From Lachancea thermotolerans CBS 6340 (Eukaryota > Ascomycota > Saccharomycetes > Saccharomycetales > Saccharomycetaceae), in NCBI RefSeq assembly GCF_000142805.1, contig NC_013078.1:744001-808000 (forward strand): a stretch of 64,000 bases of DNA. The letters are read 5' to 3'. The translations under genes and the position numbers were made by a program. This document shows, one piece after another, positions 17,694-27,757 of this stretch. The notes beneath the pieces were generated by a model. The model had not been told where the DNA came from, made no database searches, and saw only the letters and a program-made list of their open reading frames with translations. Positions within the stretch are counted from its first letter, which is position 1, and the number at the start of each line of letters is the position of its first letter.

Positions 17694-18773
17694 ATGTCAG
17701 CGACAGTTAAGGAAAAAGTGATGTTCGCAGCGACGGTGTCGCTAAAGCCATCGTCATACACGGCAGCAAACGGCACCATAGTACACTACTTACAGAGGCC
17801 GTATTATACGTACACACCGACTGTGGGGGGTGCAGCCGTATTCGCAGTGCTGTTCGGCATTTCACTGGTTGTTTTGAGCGTGCAGTTGTGGCAGTACTCC
17901 AAGCAGCGCACGTCTATGGAGCGGCAGATTATGGCGGACGGATCCGTATCGCGCGACCAGACGGAGGATGTTGAGTCACATGATGATGGCGGTCTCGGGC
18001 TCGCCGCACCAGCAGCGGTGCAGCCCTGCTCGAACGCGCGACTCATCGGAAAGTTCGTGCCACTGATGGTTGGGATCGCCGTGGAAATTGGGGGATACGC
18101 CGCACGCATTGCGTCACGAAATGACTTGTACTCAATTGGCCCCTATGTGGCGCAAGCAGTCATGCTGCTGGTCGCGCCCGCACTCATGGCCGCAACCATA
18201 TACATGAACTTTGGCCGACTGCTAACATTGTTGCGTGCGACGCAACTGTCAATAGTGCCCGCGCGCTTCAACACTACTATTTTCGTAATGGGTGATATAC
18301 TCAGTTTCGTGCTTCAGGGCGCCGGCGGAGGCATTCTGGGCGCCTCTGACAACCACCAGCTTGGATCCAACATCGTCATTGGTGGACTGGCTATTCAGGT
18401 CTTTGTGTTCGGGTTTTTCGTGGCCACAGAAGTGCGTTTTCTCATGTGCGCAAGGCGTATGTCACCCGTGGCTTACCGTATTTCACGCCATTGGAAGGTG
18501 CTAAACATCAACCTCTTTGTTAGCAGCTTACTGATTCTCGCGCGTTCTATTGTGCGGCTTGTCGAGTTCGCCCAGGGGTTCAACGGGTACATCATGGAGC
18601 ACGAATGGTTCATCTACGTCTTCGACGCGGTGCCCATGTTCCTCGTCGTAGTGTCATTCATCGTGTTCTTCAACAATGGAAACCTATTCAGAGTCGAATT
18701 CGAGTGCACTTCGATGATCTCTGACTCGCGCAAGTATTCAATGGACACTATGACTGGGTGTATAGATAAATAG
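17694..18773 (+). CDS. RTA1/RSB1-family seven-helix membrane protein
   Basis: Member of the fungal lipid-translocating exporter (RTA1-like) family, which includes Rta1 (aminocholesterol resistance), Rsb1 (sphingoid-base export), Pug1 and Rtm1. The 359 residues are a normal family length. Seen: a YYTYTPTVGGAAVFAVLF start of the first helix near residue 37, several more hydrophobic segments, the family motifs IGPYVAQAVMLLVAPAL, GDILSFVLQGAGGGI and HEWFIYVFDAVPM, and an extra acidic loop near 80-110. The conserved motifs look closer to Rta1 than to Rsb1, so I do not assign a symbol. In S. cerevisiae RSB1 is a Pdr1 target; here the Pdr-like regulator is the upstream neighbour and LCB1 converges from the other side at 68 bp. 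Substrate is unknown. Confidence 0.88.
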   Translation: MSATVKEKVMFAATVSLKPSSYTAANGTIVHYLQRPYYTYTPTVGGAAVFAVLFGISLVVLSVQLWQYSKQRTSMERQIMADGSVSRDQTEDVESHDDGGLGLAAPAAVQPCSNARLIGKFVPLMVGIAVEIGGYAARIASRNDLYSIGPYVAQAVMLLVAPALMAATIYMNFGRLLTLLRATQLSIVPARFNTTIFVMGDILSFVLQGAGGGILGASDNHQLGSNIVIGGLAIQVFVFGFFVATEVRFLMCARRMSPVAYRISRHWKVLNINLFVSSLLILARSIVRLVEFAQGFNGYIMEHEWFIYVFDAVPMFLVVVSFIVFFNNGNLFRVEFECTSMISDSRKYSMDTMTGCIDK

Positions 18774-18841
18774 GCGGCGCACCCTTGGCTCGTTCCAGAA
18801 GCATAACTAGTCTAGATTAAGTCTACATGCAATTTATCAAA

Positions 18842-20500
18842 CTATTCTGAGGTGCAGGCGAGGACGGCGCTCTTAACGCTTTCGCACGCACTGCGCAATT
18901 CGTCTTCAGTCATCTTGGCGCTGCAGCAGAGCTTAAGGCTAGGAGTCACGGGTAGGGTCTCGTGCTTCAACACGAAGGTGTTGCGAGTAAGCAACACTTT
19001 GTGCTCCTTTAAGGCCATATCAACAATGCGTTGCAAGAGCTTCTCTTCGCGCTCGCACCCTTCAATGTACTTCTCACTCAAGTTTTTAGCGTGCATAGCC
19101 GATAGTTCTTGGAATAGCGATTCTTCAGTGGTGTGGAACACGCGCGAACGGTACTCATCCGTGAGTCTGAAATGCAAAATGCTAGATTCCTTGGAGGACG
19201 TGACTTCGATGTAGGGAGAAAGTTCACTGTCATCGATGAAGAGCTGGTGCATGAGCTGTGACAGGGAGCGCAGCTTCTGTACTGCGGAATTGTCGTGCTC
19301 TAGATGATCCAGGACTCTGGACGCCGTGGTCACGGCGAAGGCTGGTAGTGCTGCGGAAAATGTGTAAGCGTGCGAGCCAATGCGCTGGTGCATGGACATG
19401 ACGTTGTCGCCAAGCACGAAACCACCTGAAGACCCTAAAGCCACCGCCAGCGAGCCAATTGTAATGTCGACGGAGGCATCGCGCTTCATGTTGTAATACT
19501 CAGCGATACCGCGGCCGTTGGCGCCCAAAACGCCTAGCGAGAAAGTCTCATCAACCAACAATCTGTATTTGTACTTCCGCTTTAGTTCCACGAGCCGAGG
19601 CAAGTCGGGTATGTCGCCCAAATTCTGGAAAAGGCCCTCGGTAACGATGAACTTTCTGGGAAGCGATGGCAGTTTTTCATTGAGCTCGCGCTCTTGCAGC
19701 TGCTCAAGGAGCTCCTCAAGGGCCTCCATATCGTTATGGTTGTAGTAGTAAACAGTAGACCGACTCAGTTGTAGAGCATTCTGGAGGGCGACATTGACGC
19801 GGTCATCAGCGACAATCACGTCACCACGCTTGGTAAAGGCTGGGATTACGGAAGCTGCGATGCAGAAGTCTTGGCCGTAGAGAACAGCTCTTTCGGTGCC
19901 GAAAAAGCGCGCCAAGTTGTACTCCAGTTCCGAGTGCACATCCTGGTTACCATAAAAACCGGCTGGCCCACATGCGCCGACACCGTACTGGTGGATAGTG
20001 TCTTTGGCGGCCTTTACAAACTCGGGGTCGCTAGAAATTTGTAGGAAACTAGTGGACGCGCAGTTGAGCACGTCAGAGTAGGACTCGCGGCCCTCGTCGC
20101 GCGTCAAGTTCACACGAGTAGGCGCGCTGCTGTTACCCATAAGTACGGGCGTGGACTTGGCGCGCCACTCGAGTTTTATGTTTTGCTGCGCGATAGGTTC
20201 GGGTTCCCACTCGTCGAGAAGAGCCTCAACCTCGCGCTCCGAAAGCTTGGGGGCAGCCTGCTCGCCCTGCTTGCGGGGTTTCCTGAAGAAGTAGATGATA
20301 CCATATATTATGAGAAAGAGCTCAAAAAGCGTGCGGTAGGGATCGTCCTGGTGCGACTTCCGTACGTACGACACCACGTAGCGCATGCCAGGGATGGCGT
20401 GCGCTGCGCGTTGACAGTAGTACCACACGTACGACGAGGAGCGCAGGACTGCCTCTGGGACTGGGATGGATGAGGGGAGAACCTCTGGAGGCTGGCGCAT
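18842..20500 (-). CDS. LCB1: Serine palmitoyltransferase subunit Lcb1
   Basis: Subunit 1 of serine palmitoyltransferase, the ER enzyme that condenses serine with palmitoyl-CoA in the first step of sphingolipid synthesis. At 552 residues it matches yeast Lcb1 (about 558). It has an N-terminal membrane-anchor region (a hydrophobic stretch LFELFLIIYGIIYFF near residues 58-72) and then the alpha-oxoamine-synthase fold, with ACGPAGFYGNQDVHSELE near 175 and VDETFSLGVLGANGRG near 320. As in other Lcb1 proteins the pyridoxal-phosphate lysine is not expected here, because the catalytic Lys is on Lcb2. It occupies its ancestral place next to PRC1 and LIP1 (YMR296C-YMR297W-YMR298W). Confidence 0.96.
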   Translation of the reverse strand: MRQPPEVLPSSIPVPEAVLRSSSYVWYYCQRAAHAIPGMRYVVSYVRKSHQDDPYRTLFELFLIIYGIIYFFRKPRKQGEQAAPKLSEREVEALLDEWEPEPIAQQNIKLEWRAKSTPVLMGNSSAPTRVNLTRDEGRESYSDVLNCASTSFLQISSDPEFVKAAKDTIHQYGVGACGPAGFYGNQDVHSELEYNLARFFGTERAVLYGQDFCIAASVIPAFTKRGDVIVADDRVNVALQNALQLSRSTVYYYNHNDMEALEELLEQLQERELNEKLPSLPRKFIVTEGLFQNLGDIPDLPRLVELKRKYKYRLLVDETFSLGVLGANGRGIAEYYNMKRDASVDITIGSLAVALGSSGGFVLGDNVMSMHQRIGSHAYTFSAALPAFAVTTASRVLDHLEHDNSAVQKLRSLSQLMHQLFIDDSELSPYIEVTSSKESSILHFRLTDEYRSRVFHTTEESLFQELSAMHAKNLSEKYIEGCEREEKLLQRIVDMALKEHKVLLTRNTFVLKHETLPVTPSLKLCCSAKMTEDELRSACESVKSAVLACTSE

Positions 20501-21493
20501 TGTGGTCTTTGTAACAGTAGGGAGCCTCGTGCACTGCTGGTAGAGGAGGAGAGAGTGGGTTTATGTCTGTTCATGATCCTAGGACGCTACGGATATGTTA
20601 TGGTATCGAAAAAGTTACAGCATCGGTCCTTTCTTCGTTGAACGTGATGTTGAGGATTACGCAAGCAAGTTTTACCGAAGTTACAGCTCGGGGCCGCTAG
20701 CCGGTGTTTCAAGAGGCGTGTTTGACTCTTCTCTGCTCATTGCCTCCAGATGACCTTCAACCGCGGTGTCCTCCAATGACGGTTGCAAGAAATTTGCAAC
20801 TGAGGCGTGTTCCCGTATACCAAAACAAGGAATGGCTCACAACTGACCGCCGGACGTTTTCAGAAGCTGCGCTCCAGAGCTGTTGGACGGTTTTCGGTGC
20901 CAACGTAGTGCGTTGAAGTTTCGGCTCAAGCTGTGCTCTGCGGCCCGCCCTGAGCGGAGCTCGCTCTATGTGCTCTACGAGGTGATAGTTTACCCGAACT
21001 TGAAAATAGCGATCACCTGATGATCCTGTTAGCGCGCCTTCACCCGTGCACCCAAGTCGCACCACAACCCATACCTTTGTGGGTCTTGCATCCGTACATG
21101 CGTTTGAGCCCATCCACCCATACCTCAACATCCTTACATTCGAACTCTGCTCTCAACTGCTGTTCGATTCTCCCAGGAGGTGTAAACAAATAAAAAAGCG
21201 AGCTGATTATTACCCGGCTTCATCGGTACCGCTCCGCACCTTGCTGCCTTCAAGGGGCAGAAGATAAAGTATATAAGTTTCGCCCCTTAGCGATCATCCT
21301 TAATCCTCGAAAGTTCTATCCACAAGGGACGCCAGCGGACCAAGAAGACAACCTATTGCGACTGAAACCTTTCTTTCAGCGCCCAACTACGATCTTCTTT
21401 TCTACTAGCACCCTATTATTCGCGGAAGCGCTTGTGTCAAGCTCAGAAACTCAAGACCGCGGCAAACCGCTTTTCGCTTAAACATCTAAAAAG
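20501..21493. other. 1-kb divergent promoter region between LCB1 and PRC1
   Basis: Long bidirectional upstream region. The PRC1 side holds recognisable promoter elements (listed separately); the LCB1 side shows no motif I can name. Short open frames here look like chance. Confidence 0.6.
21210..21287 (+). promoter_or_regulatory. PRC1 promoter: Reb1 site, TATA box and two STREs
   Basis: TTACCCG at 21210-21216 matches the Reb1 consensus. TATATAAG at 21270-21277 is a good TATA box about 220 bp before the ATG. STRE cores flank it: AGGGG at 21253-21257 and CCCCT at 21283-21287. This fits stress- or nutrient-responsive expression of a vacuolar protease. Confidence 0.6.
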
Positions 21494-23071
21494 ATGAAGA
21501 CTTCGACCCTTCTTGCGGGCGCTTTAGCAGCCTCCGCACAGGCTGCCTCGGTTCAAAACGTGTTCCAGGCGAACACCCTGCTCGATAAAGCCATCGATGC
21601 GCTAGGACTATCGTCAGAGGACGTCCTAGACTCGCTGCCTAAGAGCCTTAAAAGCGTGTGGGGCGAGATGGGTATGCTGTTTCCCAAAGAGACTTCGCAG
21701 CTCGAGTTCGTGACCAAGCCCAAGTTCAAGACTAACCGTCGTCCTGATAGCCAGTGGGATTTTGTTGTGCAGGAGAACCCCTCGCACAAACTGCGTGTCA
21801 ACAAGATCAAAGACCCCCAGGTATTGGGAGTCGACCCTGGCGTCAAGCAGTACACAGGTTACCTTGACGTTGAGGAGGAAGACAAGCACTTCTTCTACTG
21901 GTTTTTCGAGAGTAGAAATGACCCAAAAAATGACCCTGTCATCCTGTGGCTGAACGGTGGACCCGGCTGCTCTTCTTTGACTGGCCAGTTCTTTGAACTT
22001 GGACCCTCTCACATTGGCCCCGAAATCAAGCCCATCTACAACCCATACTCTTGGAACTCGAATGCGTCTGTCATTTTCCTTGACCAACCTGTCAACGTGG
22101 GGTACTCTTACTCCGGCTCGAGCGGTGTGTCTAACACTGTTGCTGCGGGCAAGGACGTCTACGCCTTTTTGCAACTGTTCTTCAAGCAATTCCCAGAATA
22201 CGCCTCTGGCCAAGACTTCCACATCGCGGGCGAATCCTATGCAGGCCACTACATTCCTGTTTTCGCTTCTGAGATCCTATCGCACCCAGAGGAGGAGAGA
22301 TCCTTCAATCTGACTTCTGTTTTGATCGGAAACGGTCTCACAGACGAACTCACCCAGTATCAATACTATGAACCAATGGCCTGTGGTGAAGGTGGCGAAC
22401 CATCCGTGCTTGAGCCTGAAGAATGTGAAGGGATGCTCGACACCTTGCCCCGTTGTCTGTCTTTGATCGAGGCCTGCTACGACTCTCAATCTGTTTGGAC
22501 CTGCGTTCCTGCATCAATCTACTGTAACAACGCGCAGATGGGACCTTACCAGAAGACAGGGAAAAATGTTTATGACATCCGCAAAGAGTGCGAGGGCGAG
22601 TTGTGTTACGCCGAAATGTCTTACATGGACGAGTACCTCAACCTTGACGTCGTAAAGGAGGCGGTTGGCGCTGAGGTTGACAAGTTTGAGTCATGCAACT
22701 TCGATATCAACAGAAACTTTTTGTTTGCAGGTGACTGGATGAAGCCATACCACAAGGCCGTGACAGACCTTTTGAACCAGGGATTGCCAGTCCTTATTTA
22801 TGCAGGCGACAAAGACTTTATTTGCAACTGGCTTGGTAACCAGGCCTGGTCGAACGTTTTGCCTTGGAAATACGGAGACGAGTTCCAAGACGCGCCTGTT
22901 AAGGACTGGATTTCGAGCACCACAGGAGACACCGCTGGTAAAGTCAAGAACTATGAACACTTCACTTTCTTAAGAGTCTATGGCGGTGGTCACATGGTTC
23001 CATACGACCAGCCTGAGAACTCTCTTGCAATGGTTAACGACTGGATTCAGGGCCGCTACTCTTTTGAGTAA
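21494..23071 (+). CDS. PRC1: Vacuolar carboxypeptidase Y precursor
   Basis: Serine carboxypeptidase of the vacuole (family S10). The 525 residues (yeast 532) comprise a signal peptide (about residues 1-18), a propeptide and the mature enzyme. The catalytic triad is visible: Ser248 in GESYAG, Asp441 in GDKDFICN and His500 in GGGHMVP. The oxyanion and substrate region [11 protein letters not shown] is near 151-161. N-glycosylation sequons occur, for example NAS at 190-192 and NLT at 272-274. The propeptide lacks an obvious copy of the QRPL vacuolar sorting motif found near the N-terminus of the S. cerevisiae propeptide. Neighbours LCB1 and LIP1 keep the S. cerevisiae order. Confidence 0.97.
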   Translation: MKTSTLLAGALAASAQAASVQNVFQANTLLDKAIDALGLSSEDVLDSLPKSLKSVWGEMGMLFPKETSQLEFVTKPKFKTNRRPDSQWDFVVQENPSHKLRVNKIKDPQVLGVDPGVKQYTGYLDVEEEDKHFFYWFFESRNDPKNDPVILWLNGGPGCSSLTGQFFELGPSHIGPEIKPIYNPYSWNSNASVIFLDQPVNVGYSYSGSSGVSNTVAAGKDVYAFLQLFFKQFPEYASGQDFHIAGESYAGHYIPVFASEILSHPEEERSFNLTSVLIGNGLTDELTQYQYYEPMACGEGGEPSVLEPEECEGMLDTLPRCLSLIEACYDSQSVWTCVPASIYCNNAQMGPYQKTGKNVYDIRKECEGELCYAEMSYMDEYLNLDVVKEAVGAEVDKFESCNFDINRNFLFAGDWMKPYHKAVTDLLNQGLPVLIYAGDKDFICNWLGNQAWSNVLPWKYGDEFQDAPVKDWISSTTGDTAGKVKNYEHFTFLRVYGGGHMVPYDQPENSLAMVNDWIQGRYSFE

Positions 23072-23385
23072 AGGTGCCTTTTAAATCAGACGACGTCTTG
23101 AAGCCCTCTGCGCTGTTGTTGACCAACATCTGCTGAAGGGCGCTATCAAACAAAATAAAACAGCCCAATCGGGGCTCAGCCTAGATATTTTATAAAACTA
23201 TGTGCAAACTTGTAAAAGCATTCCCCTGTAGTTTCAGTGATACTTGTTGAAAGTAATTGTTGGAGGCTTGTTGGCTCAAACTTGTGCCAAGTACCAACTC
23301 CTCACCTTCAACGGTGAATGGTTAAAATCAAGAAACCACTTCATCATCCGATCAACTTGGGCATCCCTAGTACGTCGAAGGAATA
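23072..23385. other. 314-bp interval between PRC1 and LIP1
   Basis: Probable PRC1 3' region followed by the LIP1 promoter. A/T-rich patches resemble ordinary yeast 3' signals; no specific regulatory motif was recognised. Confidence 0.5.
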
Positions 23386-23808
23386 ATGGCACAAAGAACC
23401 CCTCAAATCTACAAACTGTTCCAATATGTCTGCGCGGGACTGGCTCTCATAGCCGCCGTCGAGTATTTCAAATACTCCACTAGGATAAATTATGAATGGT
23501 TCCATTGCACACTAGTGGAAGAGCCATGGGAGCAGGGCTCGTCGCTCTCAAGGCTTTACGCGGTTGGCGGGCCTAGCTGTGACAAGCGTGGTGAGTTGAA
23601 GACAATTATGAAGAAAATAACTAGGGGCTTCGATCTACAGAAAGAGGGTATCTCTTTCTGTATTAAGGAAGACCTGGAAGTCCCCTCTGTCCACTATCCT
23701 ATTCATGACAAGAAGGGCGCACCTGGGTATGTAGCATACGCTAGTTACGACTCAGATTCTCGGGACATTAGAGAGGTTTGTGAGGACGCCCCCGTTTTGC
23801 ATATATAA
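23386..23808 (+). CDS. LIP1: Ceramide synthase subunit Lip1
   Basis: Small single-span ER protein that is the accessory subunit of yeast ceramide synthase with Lag1/Lac1. The 140 residues are close to the yeast length (about 150). There is one transmembrane helix near residues 9-25 (LFQYVCAGLALIAAVEYF) after a short cytosolic N-terminus; the remaining lumenal part carries the conserved stretch around YAVGGPSCDKRGELKTIM. Position directly after PRC1 supports the call. It converges with TAF1 at 56 bp. Confidence 0.9.
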   Translation: MAQRTPQIYKLFQYVCAGLALIAAVEYFKYSTRINYEWFHCTLVEEPWEQGSSLSRLYAVGGPSCDKRGELKTIMKKITRGFDLQKEGISFCIKEDLEVPSVHYPIHDKKGAPGYVAYASYDSDSRDIREVCEDAPVLHI

Positions 23809-23864
23809 ACCACTCATCGTTATACCTTTGCTTAAATAACACATTTTATTTAGTGAAGCTTGAT

Positions 23865-26800
23865 TCACGCTTCTGCGTTTTCTGCGTTCTCCACTGAGTT
23901 TTCTGAACCTGGTGCTGGGCCAGGCGTTGGAGGATTGGCTATTGCGGCGCCTGTTCCTCCGTTATACATCGGACAGGTCTTGTTAGTACGAATGTGCCCC
24001 ACCATGCCGCACGTAGCACATCTTCTATTTGTGTTTCTCGCCTTAGTAACTTTGCCGTCCTTCGTCTTTTCTTTGGCCAGCTTTCTGGCTTGTCTTCTTT
24101 CTTGGGACTTCTGTAATTTAGCTAACTGCTCCTCTAAGAGCTTCTTTTGTTTTAGCTGTTTTTCTTCAGTGTTACCTCCACTGACGAGGTCAATGTTATC
24201 GTTCATTAGCTCCTCAAGACCCAAATTTGCTTCCGCCTCCTCTCTTTTTTTTTTATAAGCTCTAAGATACCCTTGGATCACTCGAGGATCTTTAATTATG
24301 ATGGTTTGACGCTGGATAATTCCGTTCTCGTCACGCTTCTTTCTTATTATTCGAAGCACCTTATTATCATCACGGTGCGACTTTACCTTTTTGTTGGTTT
24401 TGTTGACAACGTCTGGATCTTCCATTTCTTCAAATGGATTTGTTATCCTTAAGCTCTTTGCCTGGGTATACCAAGTTTTGCTAATTTCCTCTTCGTATGC
24501 CTTCTGTTGTTGTGCTACGTTATAACTATGCCCACCGCTTATCTGTGGCTGCCCTGAATCATCTCCAGACCGCGTGAAACCACCTTTCATTGATGTTTTT
24601 AGAAACGAGAAGCCTTCTCCGCACCCTGTCGGATCACCAGCCCCATGAATTTGAACCATTGCACGCATTTGTGTCGCATTCAAAAAGTTCTTGGTCGCTG
24701 CCCAAGGTATCAAATTTTCCTCCAACTTTATTAGCTTTTCATCGCAGTTGAAAAATTCGTTATCTTCTTGAAACTGTTGTCCTTGATACATTGATTCCGT
24801 CAATGAAACATCTTCTGGTGTTATCATTTTCTTGACATTCTCATTGTCAGGGAGAATTTCAGATTCTTTAAGCTTCCAAAACCCATGATCATCACCATCC
24901 CTTTGATATTTCATGAATTCTTTCAATCTTTGACGGTTTTGCATGTCGTTCTGATCAGGAAAGTGCCTAGCAACTTGTTTCACAAGAAGCCTGTGCTCGG
25001 CTGATTTGTTTAAAATACGATAAACAATCATTCGCAGTCTGTTCTTGCCCATTGAGGTAACCCTTCTAGAGTTAGGGCCAGGAACTTCGACGACAGGAAA
25101 GGTTTGGCCAACCGTAAACAGATGATTGATGTTTCTCAAATAAAAGCGATTGCCCATTCCATTACCAGTGCTTTTGATAAGGAGAAAATCAGTCCCAGAA
25201 ACTTCGTGCTTGAAAACAGGAGCTCTGATCATGTTATTGTATAATGTCGGTACAACATTACCTGGTTCAACAAACCCGAAGTTCCAAAAAGGGGACTTAT
25301 CCTGAACGCCGAGCACGTGCGTCTCCCCAACTGGGAGCTTAGGTCTTGACAGATCTTTTTCATCTGTCTTACGGTAGTAATTTATTAGCTTGTTACCCAT
25401 GCCGAACTTAGATAGCGCAACTGGAGATTCTTCAGAATATTCCATTAAAAATATTGGCGCACTGTCGCCTAAGGTTAGGTCTGGGCTTCTTGCAAATAGC
25501 TCACGCACGTCTTTTCCTTTATCTCTTTTTCTCTTTCTTGTCTTGACTTTGCTAAACACAATGTTTGTACCCGGCCGAACCTGACCTCCAAAGTGTGGCC
25601 TATGAAAGTGTCTAATATATCCCTTGGGCGGTACAACTTTAAAAAAAGGAGACTGTAATCTGAAGGCTGGCTGTGAGTGTTCAATACTGAGGTTAGAAAT
25701 AGTGGAACGAATTTTGGTCTGATAGTTCTCTTTCAAAATTTTGTACTTGTCGTCATTTGAAATATTGAATTTCTGAAGCAAGCTCTTCTCGTTGAACGGA
25801 AGTAAAGCTGGCTTGGCTTTGCTCTCTTGATGTTCTTGATGTTTATCCTTCACAAAAAGCAGCCTTTCGTCGTTCATGTCCAGGCACACTTTGATTTGGT
25901 CAACTTTCCCTTCAACTAAGTTTTCTTCATCCCAGTTCCAATCCTGTTGAATTGTTGGTGTCTCCGAAGATACCGCAACTGAGCGAGTGCTTTTACCGCT
26001 CTGAGATTCTTGCTCATCGTCAGAATCGCCAATTATCTTTTTGTAATCCCATTCATCAGCAATCATCATTAGTTCACTAGGAATAGAACCGTCCATTTTT
26101 CGCCTTTGTGTAGACTGCTTTCCGTCTGCAAACATATCTTCGAGTGGAACCGTCACAAGACCCGGTTTTTTCTTCTTATAAAGCTCAGACATAAACTGCC
26201 AGCTTTTGCTTTTTGACTTGAATAGCCTTCTAGAATCTGGCTGAACTTCAACTCGTAGCTTGAGAGGTAGCATTGGTTTTATATGTCTGTTTGTCAGGTA
26301 CAAATCTCTTTGCCACTGGTACTTGCTTATCTGCTTCGGAACAATGCTCATCAAGCTAAGGACTTTACCTTTTTGGAACTTAGGAAAGTAGTAGTTCAAC
26401 AGCTCTTTTTCTTCCCGCGCGACCCTCTCTTTTTCTAAAAGCTTGCGCTGCTCTTCAAGAGCGATTTGGTTCTCATCCGCGAATTCTCCAAAAGGGTGAT
26501 GCTCTTCAGGAAACGTCGCCTCATGCCCATCTACACCCATGAACAAAGTGTTGTTCCTATCACTGTAACCATCCGCTTGCTCGCCAAGGATCGCTCCGTT
26601 ACTCATCATATTGAGATAATCGTCGTCCTCTTGTGTCATGTTTCGCATACTCGGTTGGGTCTCTTCGGGTAGCTCCTCCTCAGCTAACTCGTCTTCATCT
26701 TCAAAATCAATTGCATCAGGCAAGTGCTCCGTTTGGCCCTCACTTGGGCCTATGTAATTGCCGATTTCCATAGACCCAAATTCACCGCTGAAAACGGCAT

Positions 26801-26873
26801 CGTAGGCGTCGTCCTCATTTGTGAGATCACCCTTGCCCGGCAGCTGCTTTTTTGTTTGCTTCCGGCTAGACAT
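23865..26873 (-). CDS. TAF1: TFIID subunit Taf1
   Basis: Largest subunit of the general transcription factor TFIID. The frame extends to a GTG at 26915; the first ATG is at 26873 (MSSRKQTKKQ), giving 1002 residues against about 1066 in yeast. Seen in order: an N-terminal acidic TBP-binding-like region (residues about 20-75), a long central TAF1/DUF3591 core with PPKGYIRHFHRPHFGGQ and the RMIVYRILNKSAEHRLL segment, and a C-terminal Lys/Glu-rich helix ending in a zinc knuckle CATCGMVGHIRTNKTC. No tandem bromodomains, as in S. cerevisiae, where Bdf1 supplies that function. It lies back to back with RTT102, as at YGR274C/YGR275W. Confidence 0.95.
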   Translation of the reverse strand: MSSRKQTKKQLPGKGDLTNEDDAYDAVFSGEFGSMEIGNYIGPSEGQTEHLPDAIDFEDEDELAEEELPEETQPSMRNMTQEDDDYLNMMSNGAILGEQADGYSDRNNTLFMGVDGHEATFPEEHHPFGEFADENQIALEEQRKLLEKERVAREEKELLNYYFPKFQKGKVLSLMSIVPKQISKYQWQRDLYLTNRHIKPMLPLKLRVEVQPDSRRLFKSKSKSWQFMSELYKKKKPGLVTVPLEDMFADGKQSTQRRKMDGSIPSELMMIADEWDYKKIIGDSDDEQESQSGKSTRSVAVSSETPTIQQDWNWDEENLVEGKVDQIKVCLDMNDERLLFVKDKHQEHQESKAKPALLPFNEKSLLQKFNISNDDKYKILKENYQTKIRSTISNLSIEHSQPAFRLQSPFFKVVPPKGYIRHFHRPHFGGQVRPGTNIVFSKVKTRKRKRDKGKDVRELFARSPDLTLGDSAPIFLMEYSEESPVALSKFGMGNKLINYYRKTDEKDLSRPKLPVGETHVLGVQDKSPFWNFGFVEPGNVVPTLYNNMIRAPVFKHEVSGTDFLLIKSTGNGMGNRFYLRNINHLFTVGQTFPVVEVPGPNSRRVTSMGKNRLRMIVYRILNKSAEHRLLVKQVARHFPDQNDMQNRQRLKEFMKYQRDGDDHGFWKLKESEILPDNENVKKMITPEDVSLTESMYQGQQFQEDNEFFNCDEKLIKLEENLIPWAATKNFLNATQMRAMVQIHGAGDPTGCGEGFSFLKTSMKGGFTRSGDDSGQPQISGGHSYNVAQQQKAYEEEISKTWYTQAKSLRITNPFEEMEDPDVVNKTNKKVKSHRDDNKVLRIIRKKRDENGIIQRQTIIIKDPRVIQGYLRAYKKKREEAEANLGLEELMNDNIDLVSGGNTEEKQLKQKKLLEEQLAKLQKSQERRQARKLAKEKTKDGKVTKARNTNRRCATCGMVGHIRTNKTCPMYNGGTGAAIANPPTPGPAPGSENSVENAENAEA

Positions 26874-26990
26874 ATCAGGTCTGGCTTGCAAAATAAGCGC
26901 ACAGTCAAGTGGCACTCACGCTCTTTGACTGGTTTGGGTTAACTCCAGTTCGAGTGATGTTCTCTTTTCTCCATAAACTGAATGTCCAAA

Positions 26991-27000
26991 GTCACGTGAC
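26991..27000. promoter_or_regulatory. CACGTG palindrome in the TAF1-RTT102 promoter
   Basis: GTCACGTGAC at 26991-27000 is a perfect 10-bp palindrome containing the E-box bound by Cbf1/Pho4-type bHLH factors. It sits between the divergent TAF1 and RTT102 starts and could serve either gene. Confidence 0.55.
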
Positions 27001-27103
27001 AGCATCATGAAATGAAGGTAGTCTTTGAATACCAATGGTTTCAAGGCCTTAAAGTATAATAGACTGTGAGTGCCGTGCTGTTTTTAAAGACCACAGGTTA
27101 GGC

Positions 27104-27655
27104 ATGGAGGCTAGTGCGCTGATATCGAGGGCAAACAATGCAAGCACACACACATTCTCCAACAGCAATCCAAAATATTGGAAATTTGATTGGTATACAC
27201 CAGTAAAGCCTAAACAAGCCCAGAGTAATGAAAAGTCCAGCGGAGAGAATGATTCCGAAGAGAAGTTTAGTTTCAAGTACAAGACTTGGCTTCCAAGCGA
27301 AAAACCGGCGTGGAAACAGCTTGAGGCCGAAGTTGAAGAAATCATAGACCTTGAGCAGTACGACAGAACTAAACAGCCCAAGACTCTCCAGCCAGGGAGC
27401 GCTCCAGTGGTTAATGGACAGGCAGCTGCTGACGGGCTGACTGCAGATGACATTAGGGGTGCGGTTGGAGGCCAAGAGACAATGATAGGCTTCTCGGCGT
27501 CGGATGCAACAACAAAGAACGACACTAAACCTGCTCAAGCCAATCACGAAGGCCCTGATGGAAGAGTAGACCCCACTGCAAGCCTTGATGCGAACGGCGA
27601 GCAGAAGCCTGAGTCTGAAAAAAAGGATGCAGACGGTGATTTAGACTTACAGTAG
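27104..27655 (+). CDS. RTT102: SWI/SNF and RSC subunit Rtt102
   Basis: Homologue of yeast Rtt102, a small subunit shared by the SWI/SNF and RSC chromatin remodellers, where it binds the Arp7-Arp9 actin-related pair. The conserved N-terminal half includes SNPKYWKFDWYTPVKP near residues 23-38 and KYKTWLPSEKPAWKQLEAEV near 58-78. The C-terminal third is low-complexity and acidic, making this protein (183 residues) somewhat longer than the yeast one (about 157). It is divergent from TAF1 and convergent with RNH70, matching YGR274-YGR276. Confidence 0.92.
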   Translation: MEASALISRANNASTHTFSNSNPKYWKFDWYTPVKPKQAQSNEKSSGENDSEEKFSFKYKTWLPSEKPAWKQLEAEVEEIIDLEQYDRTKQPKTLQPGSAPVVNGQAAADGLTADDIRGAVGGQETMIGFSASDATTKNDTKPAQANHEGPDGRVDPTASLDANGEQKPESEKKDADGDLDLQ

Positions 27656-27757
27656 ATAGTTGTATCAATATATTAACGAATGTTGCGATTTTCTTTATCG
27701 CCATTAGTTCTATTAGCTTATATTCTCGGCTACTTTCGATTATTCCTTGTGATGTAC

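Noticed and set aside
26874-26915. Upstream extension of TAF1
   Set aside because: It begins with GTG rather than ATG; the ATG at 26873 is the first usable start.
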